This document shows, piece after piece, positions 44,870-56,548 of a DNA stretch of 64,000 bases. This DNA is from an uncultured Burkholderiales bacterium (GTDB taxonomy: Bacteria; Pseudomonadota; Gammaproteobacteria; Burkholderiales; Burkholderiaceae_C), in NCBI GenBank assembly GCA_903886485.1, contig CAISMH010000019.1, positions 248,001-312,000 of the forward strand, written 5' to 3'. A program made the translations under genes and the position numbers. Position 1 is the stretch's first letter; every line of letters begins with the position of its first letter. A model generated the notes under the pieces. The model ran no database searches and was not told where the DNA came from. It saw only the letters and a program-made list of their open reading frames with translations.

Positions 44870-45951
44870 TGGTTTGTTCCCTTCGCTGCGAGTTGCTCGC
44901 AGGCGCTCACCACATGGGCGACGGCTTGGACTTGACGCAGGGCATAGGCTTTTTCAGCATAGGCCAACAAAGTGCGGCGCGTCATGAATTGCAATCGGTC
45001 AGCCAAGTCTTGGGCTTTCAATTCGTGTTGTGGAATCAACCAACCGCCGCCTGCGTCCACGACGAAGCGCGCGTTGGTGGTTTGGTGGTCGTCCACCGCA
45101 TGGGGGAACGGCACATAAATCGCAGCAGTACCCACGGCAGCCAACTCGGTCACGGTGCTGGCACCCGCACGGGCAATCACCACGTCGGCCTCGGCAAACG
45201 CTGGTGCGGTGTCGTCAATGAAAGGCGTCAACTCGGCTTGCACGCCTGCTTCTGCATACGCGGCACGCAGTGCCTCAATTTGTTTGGCGCCACTTTGGTG
45301 GGTGACGATAGGCCGTTGGTCGTGCGGCATCTTGGCCAAGGCTTGCGGCACCACCTTGTTGAGGGCTTGCGCGCCCAAGCTGCCCCCCACCACCAACACA
45401 CGCAAAGGACCTGTGCGGTCCGCAAAGCGCTGGGCGGGTTCGGGTTGGTTCACAAACCCGTCGCGCATGGGGTTGCCCACCCACTCGGCTTTGGGCAGCA
45501 CATGGGGGAAGGCGCTGAACACGCGATCAGCCACGCGACTCAACACTTTGTTGGCCATGCCAGCCACCGAGTTTTGTTCGTGCAAGACCAAAGGCTTGCC
45601 ACATAGCACGGCCATCATGCCGGCGGGAAAGGTGATGTACCCGCCAAGCCCCACCACCACATTGGGCTGGACACGCCGCACCACGCACAGGCTTTGCCAA
45701 AACGCTCGCAACAATTTGAACGGCAGCAGCGCCAGCGTTTTGAGCCCTTTGCCACGTACACCACCAAAGGCCACGGCTTCGTAGGCAAAACCGCGTGGCG
45801 GCACCAGTTGACTTTCCATGCTGGGTTCGGGCGCCCCCAGCCAATGCACATGCCAGCCTTGACCACGCAAAGCTTCGGCCACAGCCAAGCCTGGGAAAAT
45901 GTGGCCACCCGTGCCACCGGCCATGATGAGGGCAGTGCGTGGCTGGGTCAT
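44866..45951 (-). CDS. murG: MurG, lipid II synthase
   Basis: A 361-residue GT28 glycosyltransferase that adds GlcNAc to lipid I at the inner membrane face. The N-terminal glycine loop is [23 protein letters not shown] is a second loop; [10 protein letters not shown] and [14 protein letters not shown] form the UDP-GlcNAc site. It overlaps ftsW and murC by 4 bp each. Confidence 0.97.
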   Translation of the reverse strand: MTQPRTALIMAGGTGGHIFPGLAVAEALRGQGWHVHWLGAPEPSMESQLVPPRGFAYEAVAFGGVRGKGLKTLALLPFKLLRAFWQSLCVVRRVQPNVVVGLGGYITFPAGMMAVLCGKPLVLHEQNSVAGMANKVLSRVADRVFSAFPHVLPKAEWVGNPMRDGFVNQPEPAQRFADRTGPLRVLVVGGSLGAQALNKVVPQALAKMPHDQRPIVTHQSGAKQIEALRAAYAEAGVQAELTPFIDDTAPAFAEADVVIARAGASTVTELAAVGTAAIYVPFPHAVDDHQTTNARFVVDAGGGWLIPQHELKAQDLADRLQFMTRRTLLAYAEKAYALRQVQAVAHVVSACEQLAAKGTNQ

Positions 45952-47243
45952 AACCTGCCTCCGTGCATCACCACGCGGTTTTCAAAGTCCACGCGCAACA
46001 CCACCGCAATGGCGATGAGGTTCAACAAAATCGCAGAGCCGCCATAACTCATGAGTGGCAAGGTCAAGCCCTTGGTCGGCAATGCACCGAGGTTCACACC
46101 CATGTTGATGAAGGATTGAAATCCCATCCAAATGCCCACGCCCTGCGCAACCAAACCGGCGAACACACGATCCATGGCGATGGCTTGGCGCCCGATGTAC
46201 ATGATGCGTCGCGTCAGCCACATGAACATGCCAATCACCGCCACCACGCCCACAAAGCCAAACTCTTCGCCAATCACGGCGAGCAAAAAGTCGGTGTGTG
46301 CCTCGGGCAACCAATGGAGTTTTTCAACACTGCCGCCCAAGCCCACACCAAATATCTCACCACGCCCAATCGCGATCAGCGAGTGTGACAACTGGTAGCC
46401 CTTGCCCAAGGCGTGCTCCAAACTCCACGGGTCGAGGTACGCAAAAATGCGTTCACGACGCCACTCCGACGACGCGATGATGAGGGCAAACACACCAATC
46501 AGCGCCGCCGCAATCAAGAAGAACATGCGCGCGTTGACACCGCCCAAAAACAAGATGCCCATGGCGATCACGGCAATCACCATGAAGGCGCCCATGTCTG
46601 GCTCGGACAACAACAACAAGCCGACCACCGACACCGCCACGCCCATCGGCGTGACCGCAGCGAAGAAGTTTTCCTTCACCTCCATCTTGCGCACCATGTA
46701 GTTGGCCGCGTACAGCAACACACCCCACTTCGCGAGTTCAGAGGGTTGGAAATTCATGAAGCCCAAGCCAATCCAACGGCGCGCGCCATTGACTGATTTG
46801 CCGACAAATGGAATCAGCACGGCGATCAACAACACAATGGCCGCCACGAACACCCACGGTGCAATTCGCTCCCAAGTGTTGAGTGGAATTTGAAAGGCCA
46901 ACAAAGCCGCGACAAACGCCACGAACAGCGACAAGGTGTGGCGTAGCAAGAAATGCGTTGGCGTATAGCCAGCGCCCATGCGTGGGTTGTCTGGAATAGC
47001 AATCGATGCGGAGTACACCATGACCAAGCCAAACATCAACAAGGCAAAGGTCACCCACACCAACGGTTGATCAAAGCCTTTCACGTGGACGGGCGAAGCC
47101 GCGGTGCGCGTGAACTCCGTGCCGTGTACACGCACAGGCAATGCGTCCATGCCAGCCTGTGGCTCAGCGCCAAGGAGACGACTGACCCATTGCTTCATGC
47201 GCAACACGACCGGTACTTTGACGGCGATGGCCATGTCGCTCAT
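45948..47243 (-). CDS. ftsW: FtsW, SEDS-family septal peptidoglycan polymerase
   Basis: A 431-residue polytopic protein working with FtsI. About 55 cytoplasmic residues precede ten membrane helices. SEDS motifs include [46 protein letters not shown] and [15 protein letters not shown]. The longer N-terminus distinguishes it from RodA at 30396-31550. It overlaps both neighbours by 4 bp. Confidence 0.96.
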   Translation of the reverse strand: MSDMAIAVKVPVVLRMKQWVSRLLGAEPQAGMDALPVRVHGTEFTRTAASPVHVKGFDQPLVWVTFALLMFGLVMVYSASIAIPDNPRMGAGYTPTHFLLRHTLSLFVAFVAALLAFQIPLNTWERIAPWVFVAAIVLLIAVLIPFVGKSVNGARRWIGLGFMNFQPSELAKWGVLLYAANYMVRKMEVKENFFAAVTPMGVAVSVVGLLLLSEPDMGAFMVIAVIAMGILFLGGVNARMFFLIAAALIGVFALIIASSEWRRERIFAYLDPWSLEHALGKGYQLSHSLIAIGRGEIFGVGLGGSVEKLHWLPEAHTDFLLAVIGEEFGFVGVVAVIGMFMWLTRRIMYIGRQAIAMDRVFAGLVAQGVGIWMGFQSFINMGVNLGALPTKGLTLPLMSYGGSAILLNLIAIAVVLRVDFENRVVMHGGRL

Positions 47244-49033
47244 GCCATGCCTCCGGCTTCTTCCACCAGATGATGAACAGCACTCACAAAGACTTCGGCA
47301 CGGTGAGCGTAGTTACGAAACATGTCCATGCTGGCGCAAGCGGGTGACAACAACACCGCGTCACCTGCGTGCGCTTGCTCGCTGGCTTTCAAGACGGCTT
47401 CTTGCAGGGTCGCCGCATCGATCAAGGTGACACCACAGTCCTGAAGCACGTCACGCAACGCAGGCGCATCGCGACCGATCAGCACCACGGCACGTGCAAA
47501 GCGTGCAACGGGTTCTTGCAATGGCGAGAAATTTTGACCCTTGCCGTCACCGCCCAAAATCACCACCAGACGGCGATCGACTCCCAAGCCCTGCAAGGCA
47601 GCAACGGTGGCTCCTACATTGGTGCCTTTGCTGTCATCGAAGTACTCCACACCGTTGAGGATGGTGACGGACGCCACGCGGTGTGGCTCGCCCGCGTACT
47701 CGCGCAAGCCAAACAGCATGGGCGCCAAATCGCCTCCCGCACTGGCCGACAAAGCCAATGCAGCCAAGGCATTGAGTGCGTTGTGACGACCACGAATGCG
47801 CAAGGCATCGGCAGGCATCAAGCGCTGGATATGAATTTCTTCTTCGTCATCTTTACGGCGCTTGCGCGTTTCGTCTGCTTCCAGCGCTCTGACCAACCAT
47901 GTCATGCCATTGACGGTTTCAATGCCGTAATCACCGGTACGTTGGGGCAAGTCGCCCCCGAAGGTGATGTGCGCTCGCACTTGAGGCTTTTGCAACTTCA
48001 CGCGCACGGGCTCGGGCAGCATCGCCATCACAGCGGCATCTTCGCGGTTCAGTATCAGCACCCCTTGTTGGCCAAAGATGCGCGCTTTGGCTGCCGCATA
48101 ACTATCCATGCTGCCATGCCAATCGAGGTGGTCTTGCGTGAGGTTGAGCACTGTGGCGGCGGTGGGTTCGAAGTTGTCCACGCCTTCCAGTTGAAAGCTC
48201 GACAGCTCCAACACCCACACCTGCGGCATGAACGGATGGTCGGCAGGCGGCGGTGGCGGCGGCACCAGCGGGGGTAAGTCCAGCTCGAAGGCGTCCGTGT
48301 CCGATGGTTCGGGCTCGCCCGTATCCGCCTCGGCTTGCGCCTGCGTGCCGGTGAGTGCCATTTGCGATCCGACATCGGCATGGGCGCTGGCGTCTTGTGC
48401 CAGCGCTTCCTCAGCTGCGATCGCGCGTTGTTCTGCTTGTGCGGCAGCCGCTTGCGCTTCAGCTTCTTGCGCTGCCACCTCGTCCGCTGCGGCTTGCTCT
48501 TGGACGGCTTGCTCTTGAGCGGCTTGATCTAAGGCTTGCGACAAGGTGTCGAGCAAGGTGGGTCCAATATTGCCAGCCACGGCCACACGCTTGCCCGCAC
48601 GTGCGAGCAATTGGCCAGTCAACGAAGTGACGGTGGTCTTTCCGTTGGTGCCCGTGACGGCCAAGACCTTGGGGTGATAGGCCATGCTGGTTTGCAAATC
48701 GCTCAAGGCTTGCGCAAACAAGGTCAGCTCCGTCCCCACCCACAGGCCTGCAGCCACAGCGGCATGCCACAGCGGGGCGACCGACTCAGGGCTCAAGCCG
48801 GGGCTTTTGAACACTGCGCGCACATCCTGACCTTCGATCAGCGCCGCCTCGAACGCACCCTGCACAAACTTCACTTGCGGGAGCTCGGTGTGCAAGACGG
48901 CCAAATGCGGCGGCTGGGCACGCGTGTCCACGACTTGCACTCGCGCCCCCTGTCGCACGCACCAACGCGCCATGGCTAGGCCGGAGTCACCCAAGCCCAG
49001 AATCAGCACCGATTGGTTGTGAAGTTGCTGCAT
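47240..49033 (-). CDS. murD: MurD, UDP-MurNAc-L-Ala-D-Glu ligase, with a large insertion
   Basis: A 597-residue Mur ligase, against about 440-500 in most bacteria. The UDP-binding domain starts [16 protein letters not shown]; the ATP loop GTNGKTTVT is at 128-136; ELSSFQLEG is at 275-283; [10 protein letters not shown] near 411-420. The excess is mainly one Ala/Gln/Glu-rich stretch at about 168-268 (48230-48532), ending acidic and then poly-Pro, between the ATP loop and ELSSFQLE. A second small charged insert lies near 384-402. All catalytic motifs remain, so it is probably active. Confidence 0.95.
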   Translation of the reverse strand: MQQLHNQSVLILGLGDSGLAMARWCVRQGARVQVVDTRAQPPHLAVLHTELPQVKFVQGAFEAALIEGQDVRAVFKSPGLSPESVAPLWHAAVAAGLWVGTELTLFAQALSDLQTSMAYHPKVLAVTGTNGKTTVTSLTGQLLARAGKRVAVAGNIGPTLLDTLSQALDQAAQEQAVQEQAAADEVAAQEAEAQAAAAQAEQRAIAAEEALAQDASAHADVGSQMALTGTQAQAEADTGEPEPSDTDAFELDLPPLVPPPPPPADHPFMPQVWVLELSSFQLEGVDNFEPTAATVLNLTQDHLDWHGSMDSYAAAKARIFGQQGVLILNREDAAVMAMLPEPVRVKLQKPQVRAHITFGGDLPQRTGDYGIETVNGMTWLVRALEADETRKRRKDDEEEIHIQRLMPADALRIRGRHNALNALAALALSASAGGDLAPMLFGLREYAGEPHRVASVTILNGVEYFDDSKGTNVGATVAALQGLGVDRRLVVILGGDGKGQNFSPLQEPVARFARAVVLIGRDAPALRDVLQDCGVTLIDAATLQEAVLKASEQAHAGDAVLLSPACASMDMFRNYAHRAEVFVSAVHHLVEEAGGMA

Positions 49034-49037
49034 CGTC

Positions 49038-50216
49038 TTATCTCAACTTCAGGGTAGACAGACCAACCAAGCACAGCAGCATGGTGATGATCCAAAAACG
49101 CACGACGACTTGGGTTTCTTTCCAGCCCGTTTTTTCGAAGTGGTGGTGCAGCGGTGCCATTTTCAAAATACGACGGCCTTCGCCGTATTTCTTCTTGGTG
49201 TATTTGAAGTACGTGACCTGCACCATGACCGACAAAGCTTCGACAACAAAGATGCCGCCCATGATGGCCAACACGATCTCTTGGCGCACGATCACCGCAA
49301 TCGTGCCGAGCGCTCCGCCCAAGGCCAAAGCGCCAACGTCACCCATGAACACTTGCGCTGGATGGGTGTTGAACCACAAGAAGGCCAAGCCTGCACCGGC
49401 CATGGCCGCGCAAAAAATCATCAACTCACCAGAGCCGGGAATGTGGGGGAAGAACAGGTATTTGGAATACACCGCACTGCCTGTCACATAAGCAAACACG
49501 CCCAACGCCGACCCGACCATGACCACCGGCATGATGGCCAAGCCATCTAAGCCGTCCGTCAAATTCACCGCATTGCTCGAACCCACGATGACCAAGTAGG
49601 TCATGATGACAAAGCCAAACACGCCGAGGGGGTAGCTCACTTCTTTGATGAAGGGCAAGAGCAAGCCGGCCTTGGGCGGTAAGTTCACATCAAAACCGGA
49701 CTTGACCCACGAATAGAACAACTCCAAGACGCGCAAGTTGCTGCTTTCAGAAATGCTGAACACCAAATACAAAGCGGCGGTCAGTCCAATGATGGATTGC
49801 CACATGTATTTCTCGCGCGAGCGCATGCCCTCTGGGTCTTTGTGGACCACTTTGCGCCAGTCATCGACCCAACCAATCGCACCAAAGCCGAAGGTGACGA
49901 TCATCACAATCCAGACAAAGCGGTTGGACAAATCGGCCCACAGCAAAGTAGACACGGCAATGCCAATCAAGATCAACACGCCGCCCATGGTGGGCGTGCC
50001 GCTTTTGGCCAAATGCGATTGCATGGCGTACTCACGGATGGGCTGACCAATTTTGAGTGCCGTCAAGCGACGAATCACGGCGGGGCCAGCGATCAAGCCA
50101 ATCAGCAGCGCCGTCAATGCGGCCATCACCGCGCGGAAGGTGAGGTATTGAAACACCCGAAAGAAGCCGAGGTCTGGCGAGAGGGTTTGCAGCCATTGGG
50201 CCAAGGTCAGCAGCAT
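49038..50216 (-). CDS. mraY: MraY, phospho-MurNAc-pentapeptide transferase
   Basis: A 392-residue polytopic enzyme making lipid I on undecaprenyl phosphate. Conserved motifs are [13 protein letters not shown], the Asp-rich [26 protein letters not shown] and the cytoplasmic HHHFEKTGW. It lies 4 bp before murD and overlaps murF by 10 bp. Confidence 0.97.
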   Translation of the reverse strand: MLLTLAQWLQTLSPDLGFFRVFQYLTFRAVMAALTALLIGLIAGPAVIRRLTALKIGQPIREYAMQSHLAKSGTPTMGGVLILIGIAVSTLLWADLSNRFVWIVMIVTFGFGAIGWVDDWRKVVHKDPEGMRSREKYMWQSIIGLTAALYLVFSISESSNLRVLELFYSWVKSGFDVNLPPKAGLLLPFIKEVSYPLGVFGFVIMTYLVIVGSSNAVNLTDGLDGLAIMPVVMVGSALGVFAYVTGSAVYSKYLFFPHIPGSGELMIFCAAMAGAGLAFLWFNTHPAQVFMGDVGALALGGALGTIAVIVRQEIVLAIMGGIFVVEALSVMVQVTYFKYTKKKYGEGRRILKMAPLHHHFEKTGWKETQVVVRFWIITMLLCLVGLSTLKLR

Positions 50217-51625
50217 GGTGTCGCGTCCTTTGTGTTGTGGTGAGAAGCGCTGATCGTGTCGATGACGCGCTCCATCTTCATGAAGCGCGAACCTTTGACC
50301 AAGACGCTGCCCAAGTGCGGCAGCAGTTGCGTCACGTGTTGGTTGAGCATTTCAATGGAGGGGAAATGTTGTGCCTGTGCACCGCACGCTTGGGCCGTGA
50401 AGGCAGCCAAGTCACCCAAGCACAGCACGTGCTCTAGCCCCATGTGCGCGGCGTGCAGGCCCACTTCTTGGTGGAACTCAGGACCTTGTGCTCCCACCTC
50501 GCCCATGTCACCCAACACCAACAAACGAGGTGCAGGTAATTCAGCCAGCACCTCAATGGCTGCGCGCACAGAGTCCGGGTTGGCGTTGTAGGTGTCATCG
50601 ACCACGGTGATGGCATGGCCTTGGCATTGAATGCCAAAGGCACGCGAGCGGCCTTTGACCGGTTCAAACGCGTGAAGCCCTAGGGCAATCACATCGAGGG
50701 ATACGCCTGCAGCCAAAGCACAAGCCGTCGCCGCAAGCGCATTGCCAACGTTGTGGCGTCCAGCAATGTGCAACTGGGTGCGCAGCACGCCTTCTGGGGT
50801 TTGTGCTTCAACAACCCAATGGTCGTTGCGCCAATCGGCCTTGAGCAGGTGAACCTCGGCCTCGCCTGTCATGGAAAAACGCAAGCAAGTGCGTGCTCCC
50901 GCCAAGTCTTGCCACAAAGCGGTGTAGGCGTCATGGGCGGGAAATACGGCGATGCCATGTGCAGGCAGGACTTGGATGACTTCCCCGTTTTCTTGCGCCA
51001 CGGCTTGCACCGAGACCATGTGTTCTTGGTGCTCGCGCTGGGCGTTGTTGACCAAGGCTACCGTGGCTTGCGTCATCGCAGCCAAACCAGCGATCTCTCC
51101 GGGATGGTTCATGCCCAACTCCACCACCGCACGGCGATGATGGGCGCGCAAACGCAACAGGGTCAGTGGCACGCCAATGTCGTTGTTCAAATTGCCTTGC
51201 GTGGCTAAAGCATCGTCACCTGCATCGGCACGCAAGATGCTGGCAATCATTTGGGTCACGGTGGTTTTGCCGTTGCTGCCGGTCACCGCAATCACGGGCA
51301 AAGTGAATTGACGGCGCCAACCCTTCGCCAATTGACCCAAAGCCACGCGTGTGTCGGCCACTTCAATGCCCGCCAACTTGGCGGCATCTAAGCCTTGGTG
51401 CGCCAAAGCGGCTGTGGCGCCAAGGGCGGCGACTTGCGGCAAAAAGTCATTCGCATCAAAACGCTCACCTTGGAGCGCGACAAACAAGTCTCCGGCTTGG
51501 CAGGTGCGGCTGTCGGTGTGCACGCGTTGGACCGTCAAGTGGTCATCGCCGTGCAACTGCGTGTGCATGGGCGCATCCAACAACCATTGGTTGATTTGCT
51601 TCAGGCTCAAGTCCATGTCAGACAT
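50207..51625 (-). CDS. murF: MurF, UDP-MurNAc-tripeptide D-Ala-D-Ala ligase
   Basis: A 472-residue Mur ligase completing the pentapeptide. [23 protein letters not shown] marks the N-domain, [11 protein letters not shown] is the ATP loop, [10 protein letters not shown] and [10 protein letters not shown] are typical of MurF. It overlaps murE by 8 bp and mraY by 10 bp. Confidence 0.97.
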   Translation of the reverse strand: MSDMDLSLKQINQWLLDAPMHTQLHGDDHLTVQRVHTDSRTCQAGDLFVALQGERFDANDFLPQVAALGATAALAHQGLDAAKLAGIEVADTRVALGQLAKGWRRQFTLPVIAVTGSNGKTTVTQMIASILRADAGDDALATQGNLNNDIGVPLTLLRLRAHHRRAVVELGMNHPGEIAGLAAMTQATVALVNNAQREHQEHMVSVQAVAQENGEVIQVLPAHGIAVFPAHDAYTALWQDLAGARTCLRFSMTGEAEVHLLKADWRNDHWVVEAQTPEGVLRTQLHIAGRHNVGNALAATACALAAGVSLDVIALGLHAFEPVKGRSRAFGIQCQGHAITVVDDTYNANPDSVRAAIEVLAELPAPRLLVLGDMGEVGAQGPEFHQEVGLHAAHMGLEHVLCLGDLAAFTAQACGAQAQHFPSIEMLNQHVTQLLPHLGSVLVKGSRFMKMERVIDTISASHHNTKDATPCC

Positions 51626-53114
51626 GGGCGCTCCTGTGTGTCAATGCGTCACGCGCATGGCGCACATCGCTGAAGGGGTGTTTCACACCAGCGATGTCTT
51701 GGTAGTCTTCGTGGCCTTTGCCTGCAATCAGCACCACGTCTTGCGCGCGTGCTTCCTGTACGGCGGCCGCAATGGCTTGCGCACGGTCAGGAATGACGAT
51801 GGCGTTCGCTGGATGCGCTAGGCCTGCCAGCATGTGATTCAAAATTGTGTGGGGGTCTTCGTGGCGGGGGTTGTCACTGGTCAACACCAAGTGTTGCGCG
51901 TGTGGCTCGGCAGCGGCAGCCATCAACGGACGCTTGGCGGCATCGCGATCACCGCCGCAGCCCAAGACACATGTCAACACACCACCGCGTGATTTGGCCA
52001 GCGGCAACAGCGCCTGAACCGCTTGAGCCACAGCATCGGGCGTGTGTGCGTAATCAATCACGACCAAAGGCTCGCCCGTGGTGCCCACCACCTCCATGCG
52101 TCCGGGTACGGCAGGCAACGCACGACAGGCGTTGACTGCATCGCCCAAGCCCAAGCCCATGGCACGCAAACAGGCGATGACGCCCAGCACATTGCTCACG
52201 TTGTAGAGCCCGACCAAGTGGGTCTCGAGGGCATGGGTTTCATCACCTTCGGTGACTTCGAAACACAAGCCGTGTGCGCCGTGTTGGATGTGCTGCGCCA
52301 CGATGTGTTGCTGCGCCTTCGTACGATCCATCACGCAAGACACGGTCCATACCCGCACATCTGGACGAGCTTGCAGTTGGGCTGCCAGCGTGACGCCCTG
52401 CGCGTCGTCCACGTTCACCACCGCAGCTTGCAAGCCGCTCCAAGAGAACAGCGCGAGCTTGGCCTGCCAATAACTGGCCATGTCGCCGTGGTAATCCAAG
52501 TGGTCTTGGGTGAAGTTGGTGAACATGGCCACGCGAACCTGCGTACCACTTAAGCGATGCTCGGCCAAACCAATGGATGACGCTTCTAGAGCACAAGCCT
52601 TGACCCCTGCGTCAACCATGTCGCGCAGGCGGGCCTGCAACAGCACGGGGTCGGGCGTGGTCATGCCGGTGATTTCCAGTTTGCCGATTTCGCCCACGCC
52701 CAAAGTGCCCACGATGGCACAGCGTTGGCCCGCGTTCTGCAAGGCATGCGCCAGCCACCAAGCGGTTGATGTTTTGCCATTGGTGCCTGTGATGGCGACC
52801 ACGTCCAAGGACTGACTGGGTTGCTCATAGTAAGCCGCCGCAATCGGGCCGCAGGCAGCTTTCAATCCTTGGTAAGTCGCCGTGGCTTCGTTGGCATCCC
52901 ATGCAAAAGCGTCGACGCCTGATTGCTCCACCAAACAAGCCGTTGCGCCTTGCTTCAGAGCAGACACCACAAAATGACGACCATCCGTCGCGCTACCGGG
53001 CCAAGCGATGAAGCCATCGCCCGCGCGCACAGCGCGACTGTCCGTGAGCAAGACACCCTGCACATGCGTGCGCAACCACTGCGCGGCTTCTTGGGGGCTA
53101 TGGAGTTGCTTCAT
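51618..53114 (-). CDS. murE: MurE, UDP-MurNAc-dipeptide meso-DAP ligase
   Basis: A 498-residue Mur ligase. LLTDSRAVRAGDGFIAWPG opens the N-domain and GTNGKTSTAWW is the ATP loop. The substrate motif DNPRHED indicates meso-diaminopimelate rather than lysine, consistent with DapF in this window and with Mpl. It overlaps the ftsI stop by one base and murF by 8 bp. Confidence 0.97.
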   Translation of the reverse strand: MKQLHSPQEAAQWLRTHVQGVLLTDSRAVRAGDGFIAWPGSATDGRHFVVSALKQGATACLVEQSGVDAFAWDANEATATYQGLKAACGPIAAAYYEQPSQSLDVVAITGTNGKTSTAWWLAHALQNAGQRCAIVGTLGVGEIGKLEITGMTTPDPVLLQARLRDMVDAGVKACALEASSIGLAEHRLSGTQVRVAMFTNFTQDHLDYHGDMASYWQAKLALFSWSGLQAAVVNVDDAQGVTLAAQLQARPDVRVWTVSCVMDRTKAQQHIVAQHIQHGAHGLCFEVTEGDETHALETHLVGLYNVSNVLGVIACLRAMGLGLGDAVNACRALPAVPGRMEVVGTTGEPLVVIDYAHTPDAVAQAVQALLPLAKSRGGVLTCVLGCGGDRDAAKRPLMAAAAEPHAQHLVLTSDNPRHEDPHTILNHMLAGLAHPANAIVIPDRAQAIAAAVQEARAQDVVLIAGKGHEDYQDIAGVKHPFSDVRHARDALTHRSAHV

Positions 53115-54850
53115 CAGAAGGACTCCTTTTCAACTTGCGTGACGACTTGCGGCTTGACCGCCATGTCAGGCTGCACACCCATCATGCGCAAGGTTTGTTG
53201 CACGGTTTGGCTGAACACAGGTGCCGCCACGTCGCCACCAAAGTAAGCGCCATTGGTCGGTTCATCCACCATCACGGCAACCACGATGCGCGGGTTGTCG
53301 ATAGGCGCAATGCCGACGAAGAAGCCACGGTATTTTTTGCTGGCGTAACCCTTGCCCTCGACCTTGTGGGCGGTACCGGTCTTGCCACCGACGGCATAGC
53401 CCATGGTTTGCGCCTTCGGCGCAGTGCCGCCTTGAATCGTGACCAAGTGCAGCATATTGCGCATCGCTGCTGCATTCTTTGAAGAAAAAACGCGAGCGCC
53501 GGTGACGGCTTGGTTGGTCTTGAGCAAACTCACAGGGACGACTTCGCCATCATGGGCGAACACGGTGTAGGCCTGCGCCAATTGAAACAAACTGGCCGAC
53601 AAGCCATAGCCATAACTCATGGTGGCTTGCTCAATAGGACGCCATGTTTTGTAAGCGCGCACTTTGCCTGACACAGCACCCGGGAAAGGCACATGCGGTT
53701 TTTGACCCAAACCAACTTGTGTGAACACTTCCCACATGTCATGCGGCTCCATTTGCAAAGCCAACTTAGACGCGCCAATGTTGCTGGACTTTTGGATCAC
53801 TTGATTGATCGTCAACAGACCGTGGGCATGTTCATCGGTGATGGTGGCAGTGCCCACCTTGAATTTGCCGTTGCCGATTTGGATCGTGCTCTCTGGCGTC
53901 ACCAGTCCTTTTTCCAACGCCAAGCCAACCACAATGGGCTTCATCGTCGAACCCGGCTCGAAGGTGTCGGTGAGCGCACGGTTGCGCAATTGCGCGCCGC
54001 TCAAATTGCCTCTTTGACCGGGTGCGTAACTGGGGTAGTTGGTCAGCGCCAAAATCTCACCGGTTTTGACATCGAGCACAACCACGCTGCCTGCAGCGGC
54101 CTTGTTGGTGATCACCGCTTCTTTGATTTTTTCGTAAGCGAAGTACTGCACTTTGCTGTCAATGCTCAGTTGCAAATCTTCACCGTCCAAGGGCGGAACC
54201 ATTTCACCGACGTCTTCCACCACGCGACCCAAACGGTCTTTGATGACACGACGCGAACCAGCTTTACCACCCAAGGCTTTGTTGAAGGTCAGCTCCACAC
54301 CTTCTTGACCTAAGTTCTCGACGTTGGTGAAGCCCACCACATGTGCCACCGACTCACCCTCTGGGTAAATGCGCTTGTACTCTTTGCGGTCGTAAACGCC
54401 TTTGATTTTGAGCGCAGCAATTTCTTTGGCAACCGACTCATCCACTTGACGTTTGAGCCAAACAAACACTTTGTCTTCGTCTTTTAATTTCTTTTCAAGC
54501 TCCACCCCTGTCATGCCCAACAACTTGGCCAAGGCTTTGAGCTTGGCAGGGTCACGCTCGATGTCTTCGGGGTTGGCCCAAATGCTGGGCACGGGCACGC
54601 TAGAGGCCAAGATGTTGCCGTTGCGGTCCAAGATGCGACCACGGTTGGCAGGCAAGTCCAAGGTGCGCACAAAGCGCACCGTGCCTTGGCGTTTGAAAAA
54701 GGCGTTGTCAATCACTTGCACATACGCAGCACGTGCCACCAAACCCAAGAAACCAGCGGCAATGACAGCCACGATGAACTGGCTGCGCCAGATCGGCGTC
54801 TTGCTGGCGAGCAAGGGGCTGGAGGTGTATTGCACGCTGCGGCTGCTCAT
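53114..54850 (-). CDS. ftsI: FtsI (PBP3), septal transpeptidase
   Basis: A 578-residue class B penicillin-binding protein. One membrane helix near residues 25-45, a pedestal domain with NRGRILDRNGNILA, and a transpeptidase domain with the active-site Ser in GSTMKP, the SSN motif and KTGTAHK. It cross-links septal wall with FtsW. It overlaps ftsL by 4 bp. Confidence 0.97.
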   Translation of the reverse strand: MSSRSVQYTSSPLLASKTPIWRSQFIVAVIAAGFLGLVARAAYVQVIDNAFFKRQGTVRFVRTLDLPANRGRILDRNGNILASSVPVPSIWANPEDIERDPAKLKALAKLLGMTGVELEKKLKDEDKVFVWLKRQVDESVAKEIAALKIKGVYDRKEYKRIYPEGESVAHVVGFTNVENLGQEGVELTFNKALGGKAGSRRVIKDRLGRVVEDVGEMVPPLDGEDLQLSIDSKVQYFAYEKIKEAVITNKAAAGSVVVLDVKTGEILALTNYPSYAPGQRGNLSGAQLRNRALTDTFEPGSTMKPIVVGLALEKGLVTPESTIQIGNGKFKVGTATITDEHAHGLLTINQVIQKSSNIGASKLALQMEPHDMWEVFTQVGLGQKPHVPFPGAVSGKVRAYKTWRPIEQATMSYGYGLSASLFQLAQAYTVFAHDGEVVPVSLLKTNQAVTGARVFSSKNAAAMRNMLHLVTIQGGTAPKAQTMGYAVGGKTGTAHKVEGKGYASKKYRGFFVGIAPIDNPRIVVAVMVDEPTNGAYFGGDVAAPVFSQTVQQTLRMMGVQPDMAVKPQVVTQVEKESF

Positions 54851-55146
54851 GGGTGCGCCTCCGCAGAAGCAGGTGCCACGACACCATTCACCGTGGCGTA
54901 CTGTGTGATGGCGGGCGTGATGGTGTGCATGTGCAGTTGTTCGCGTGCCAGCTTTTCCACACGCAAGGGCGTGGCTTGTGCGCGGCGCTCCACGTCTAAG
55001 CGGTCGTTTTCAGTTTCCAAGCGACGTGCTTCGTTGTTGGCGCGGTCGATCTCCGTGGTGAGGGAGCGCGACTCGTATTGCGTGCGCACCAAATACAGCG
55101 CACTCGCCATCACCGCAATCATCAACAACAAGCTCAGGCGACTCAT
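54847..55146 (-). CDS. ftsL: FtsL, divisome coiled-coil protein
   Basis: A 99-residue bitopic protein. A very short cytoplasmic end, a membrane helix (about residues 3-20), then a periplasmic leucine-zipper-like coiled coil (about 28-70). It pairs with FtsB and FtsQ to activate FtsWI. Position between rsmH and ftsI, with 4-bp overlaps on both sides, supports the call despite low conservation. Confidence 0.93.
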   Translation of the reverse strand: MSRLSLLLMIAVMASALYLVRTQYESRSLTTEIDRANNEARRLETENDRLDVERRAQATPLRVEKLAREQLHMHTITPAITQYATVNGVVAPASAEAHP

Positions 55147-56066
55147 GCCACCGCCCCCAGACGCTCGGCCACGCGCATGATGGCGCTGCGTGAACGGGGG
55201 TTGCCCTCCACCTCGGCCGCACTTGGCTTGATGCGATCAATCGCCTTGAAGTCCATCACCTTGGGTACCGCAAAAGGCGCACGGCGGTCATACACCTCAC
55301 GCGAATGTTGCGTGATGAATTGCTTGACGATGCGGTCTTCCAAGGAATGGAAACTGATCACAGCCAATCGACCTCCGGGACGCAAGACGTGCAACGAAGC
55401 GTTTAACGCTTGTTGCAACTCCTCAAGCTCGGCATTGATGAAAATCCGAAAAGCCTGAAATGTGCGCGTTGCAGGGTCCTTGCCCGGCTCGCGGGTTTTG
55501 ACCGTGTCAGCCACGAGCTGGGCCAATTCAGCGGTGGATGTAGGCACGCCCCGTTCCTGTCGGCGAGCATCAATCGCCTTTGCAATCTGTAAAGCAAACC
55601 GTTCTTCGCCATATTCACGTATCACCTCCGCCATGTGTTGGACTTCTGCCTCGGCCAACCACTCGGACACGCTTTGGCCACGGGTGGTGTCCATGCGCAT
55701 GTCCAAAGGACCGTCGTTTCGAAATGAAAACCCGCGTGCTGGGTTGTCGATCTGGGGTGAGCTCACCCCCAGATCCATCAGCACGCCGTCGATGGAGCCC
55801 GCCTCTAACTCGCCCAAGTGCGTGAAGCCCTGGTGACGAATCGAAAAGCGCGGGTCTTGAATTTGCTCGGCCGCGGCAATCGCGTCGAGGTCTTTGTCGA
55901 AGGCAATCAAACGCCCCTTGGGCGAGAGCTTGGACAAGATGAGACGGGAATGCCCCCCACGACCAAAGGTCGCGTCCACATAAGTACCGTCCGGCTGGAT
56001 GTCGAGAGCTTCGACAGCTTCGCGCAGGAGGACGGTGGTGTGCTGCCATGGCGTGTCCACCGTCAT
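55143..56066 (-). CDS. rsmH: RsmH, 16S rRNA m4C1402 methyltransferase
   Basis: A 307-residue SAM methyltransferase (formerly MraW). It starts [15 protein letters not shown], has the SAM motif [12 protein letters not shown], and the family segments [30 protein letters not shown] and LEDRIVKQF. It lies 3 bp after mraZ and overlaps ftsL by 4 bp. Confidence 0.97.
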   Translation of the reverse strand: MTVDTPWQHTTVLLREAVEALDIQPDGTYVDATFGRGGHSRLILSKLSPKGRLIAFDKDLDAIAAAEQIQDPRFSIRHQGFTHLGELEAGSIDGVLMDLGVSSPQIDNPARGFSFRNDGPLDMRMDTTRGQSVSEWLAEAEVQHMAEVIREYGEERFALQIAKAIDARRQERGVPTSTAELAQLVADTVKTREPGKDPATRTFQAFRIFINAELEELQQALNASLHVLRPGGRLAVISFHSLEDRIVKQFITQHSREVYDRRAPFAVPKVMDFKAIDRIKPSAAEVEGNPRSRSAIMRVAERLGAVA

Positions 56067-56069
56067 CCT

Positions 56070-56498
56070 TTAAAAAGAAAATTCCTTGAACACATCGGGC
56101 ATGTCGCCCTGCATGGCTTGGGCCTCTTGCGCCTCGTAAGTGGCCTTGTCCCAAAGTTCAAAGTGGTTGCCCATGCCTAGCAACATGGTGTCTTTGCTGA
56201 TGCCCGCGGCGGTGCGCAGCTCGGGCGAGATGAGGACACGGCCCGTGCCATCCATCTCCATGTCCATCGCATTGCCCAAAAAGATGCGCTTCCACCATTG
56301 CGCACTCATGGGCAGCGAGGCGATGCGTTCACGAAACTTCTCCCACTCGGTGCGAGGAAAGATCATCAAACAGCCGTGCGGGTGGCGCGTGATGGTGAGC
56401 TGCCCAGCCGCAGTCGCACTCAAGACGTCGCGATGCCGCGTTGGCACCGACAAACGACCTTTGGCGTCGAGACTCAGCGATGAAGCGCCCTGAAACAC
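56070..56498 (-). CDS. mraZ: MraZ, AbrB-like repressor of the dcw cluster
   Basis: A 142-residue protein with two AbrB-type halves ([18 protein letters not shown] and [18 protein letters not shown]). It is both a ribosome-associated factor and a transcription regulator of its own operon. I take the GTG at 56498, preceded by GGGAAG, because MraZ homologs begin MF(R/Q)GASSL; the open frame to 56561 adds unrelated residues. A five-copy repeat box lies just upstream. Confidence 0.93.
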   Translation of the reverse strand: MFQGASSLSLDAKGRLSVPTRHRDVLSATAAGQLTITRHPHGCLMIFPRTEWEKFRERIASLPMSAQWWKRIFLGNAMDMEMDGTGRVLISPELRTAAGISKDTMLLGMGNHFELWDKATYEAQEAQAMQGDMPDVFKEFSF

Positions 56499-56548
56499 GT
56501 TGGCTTCCCTTTTGCACAAGCAAACAAAACAAACAATCCGCGGCAAAA

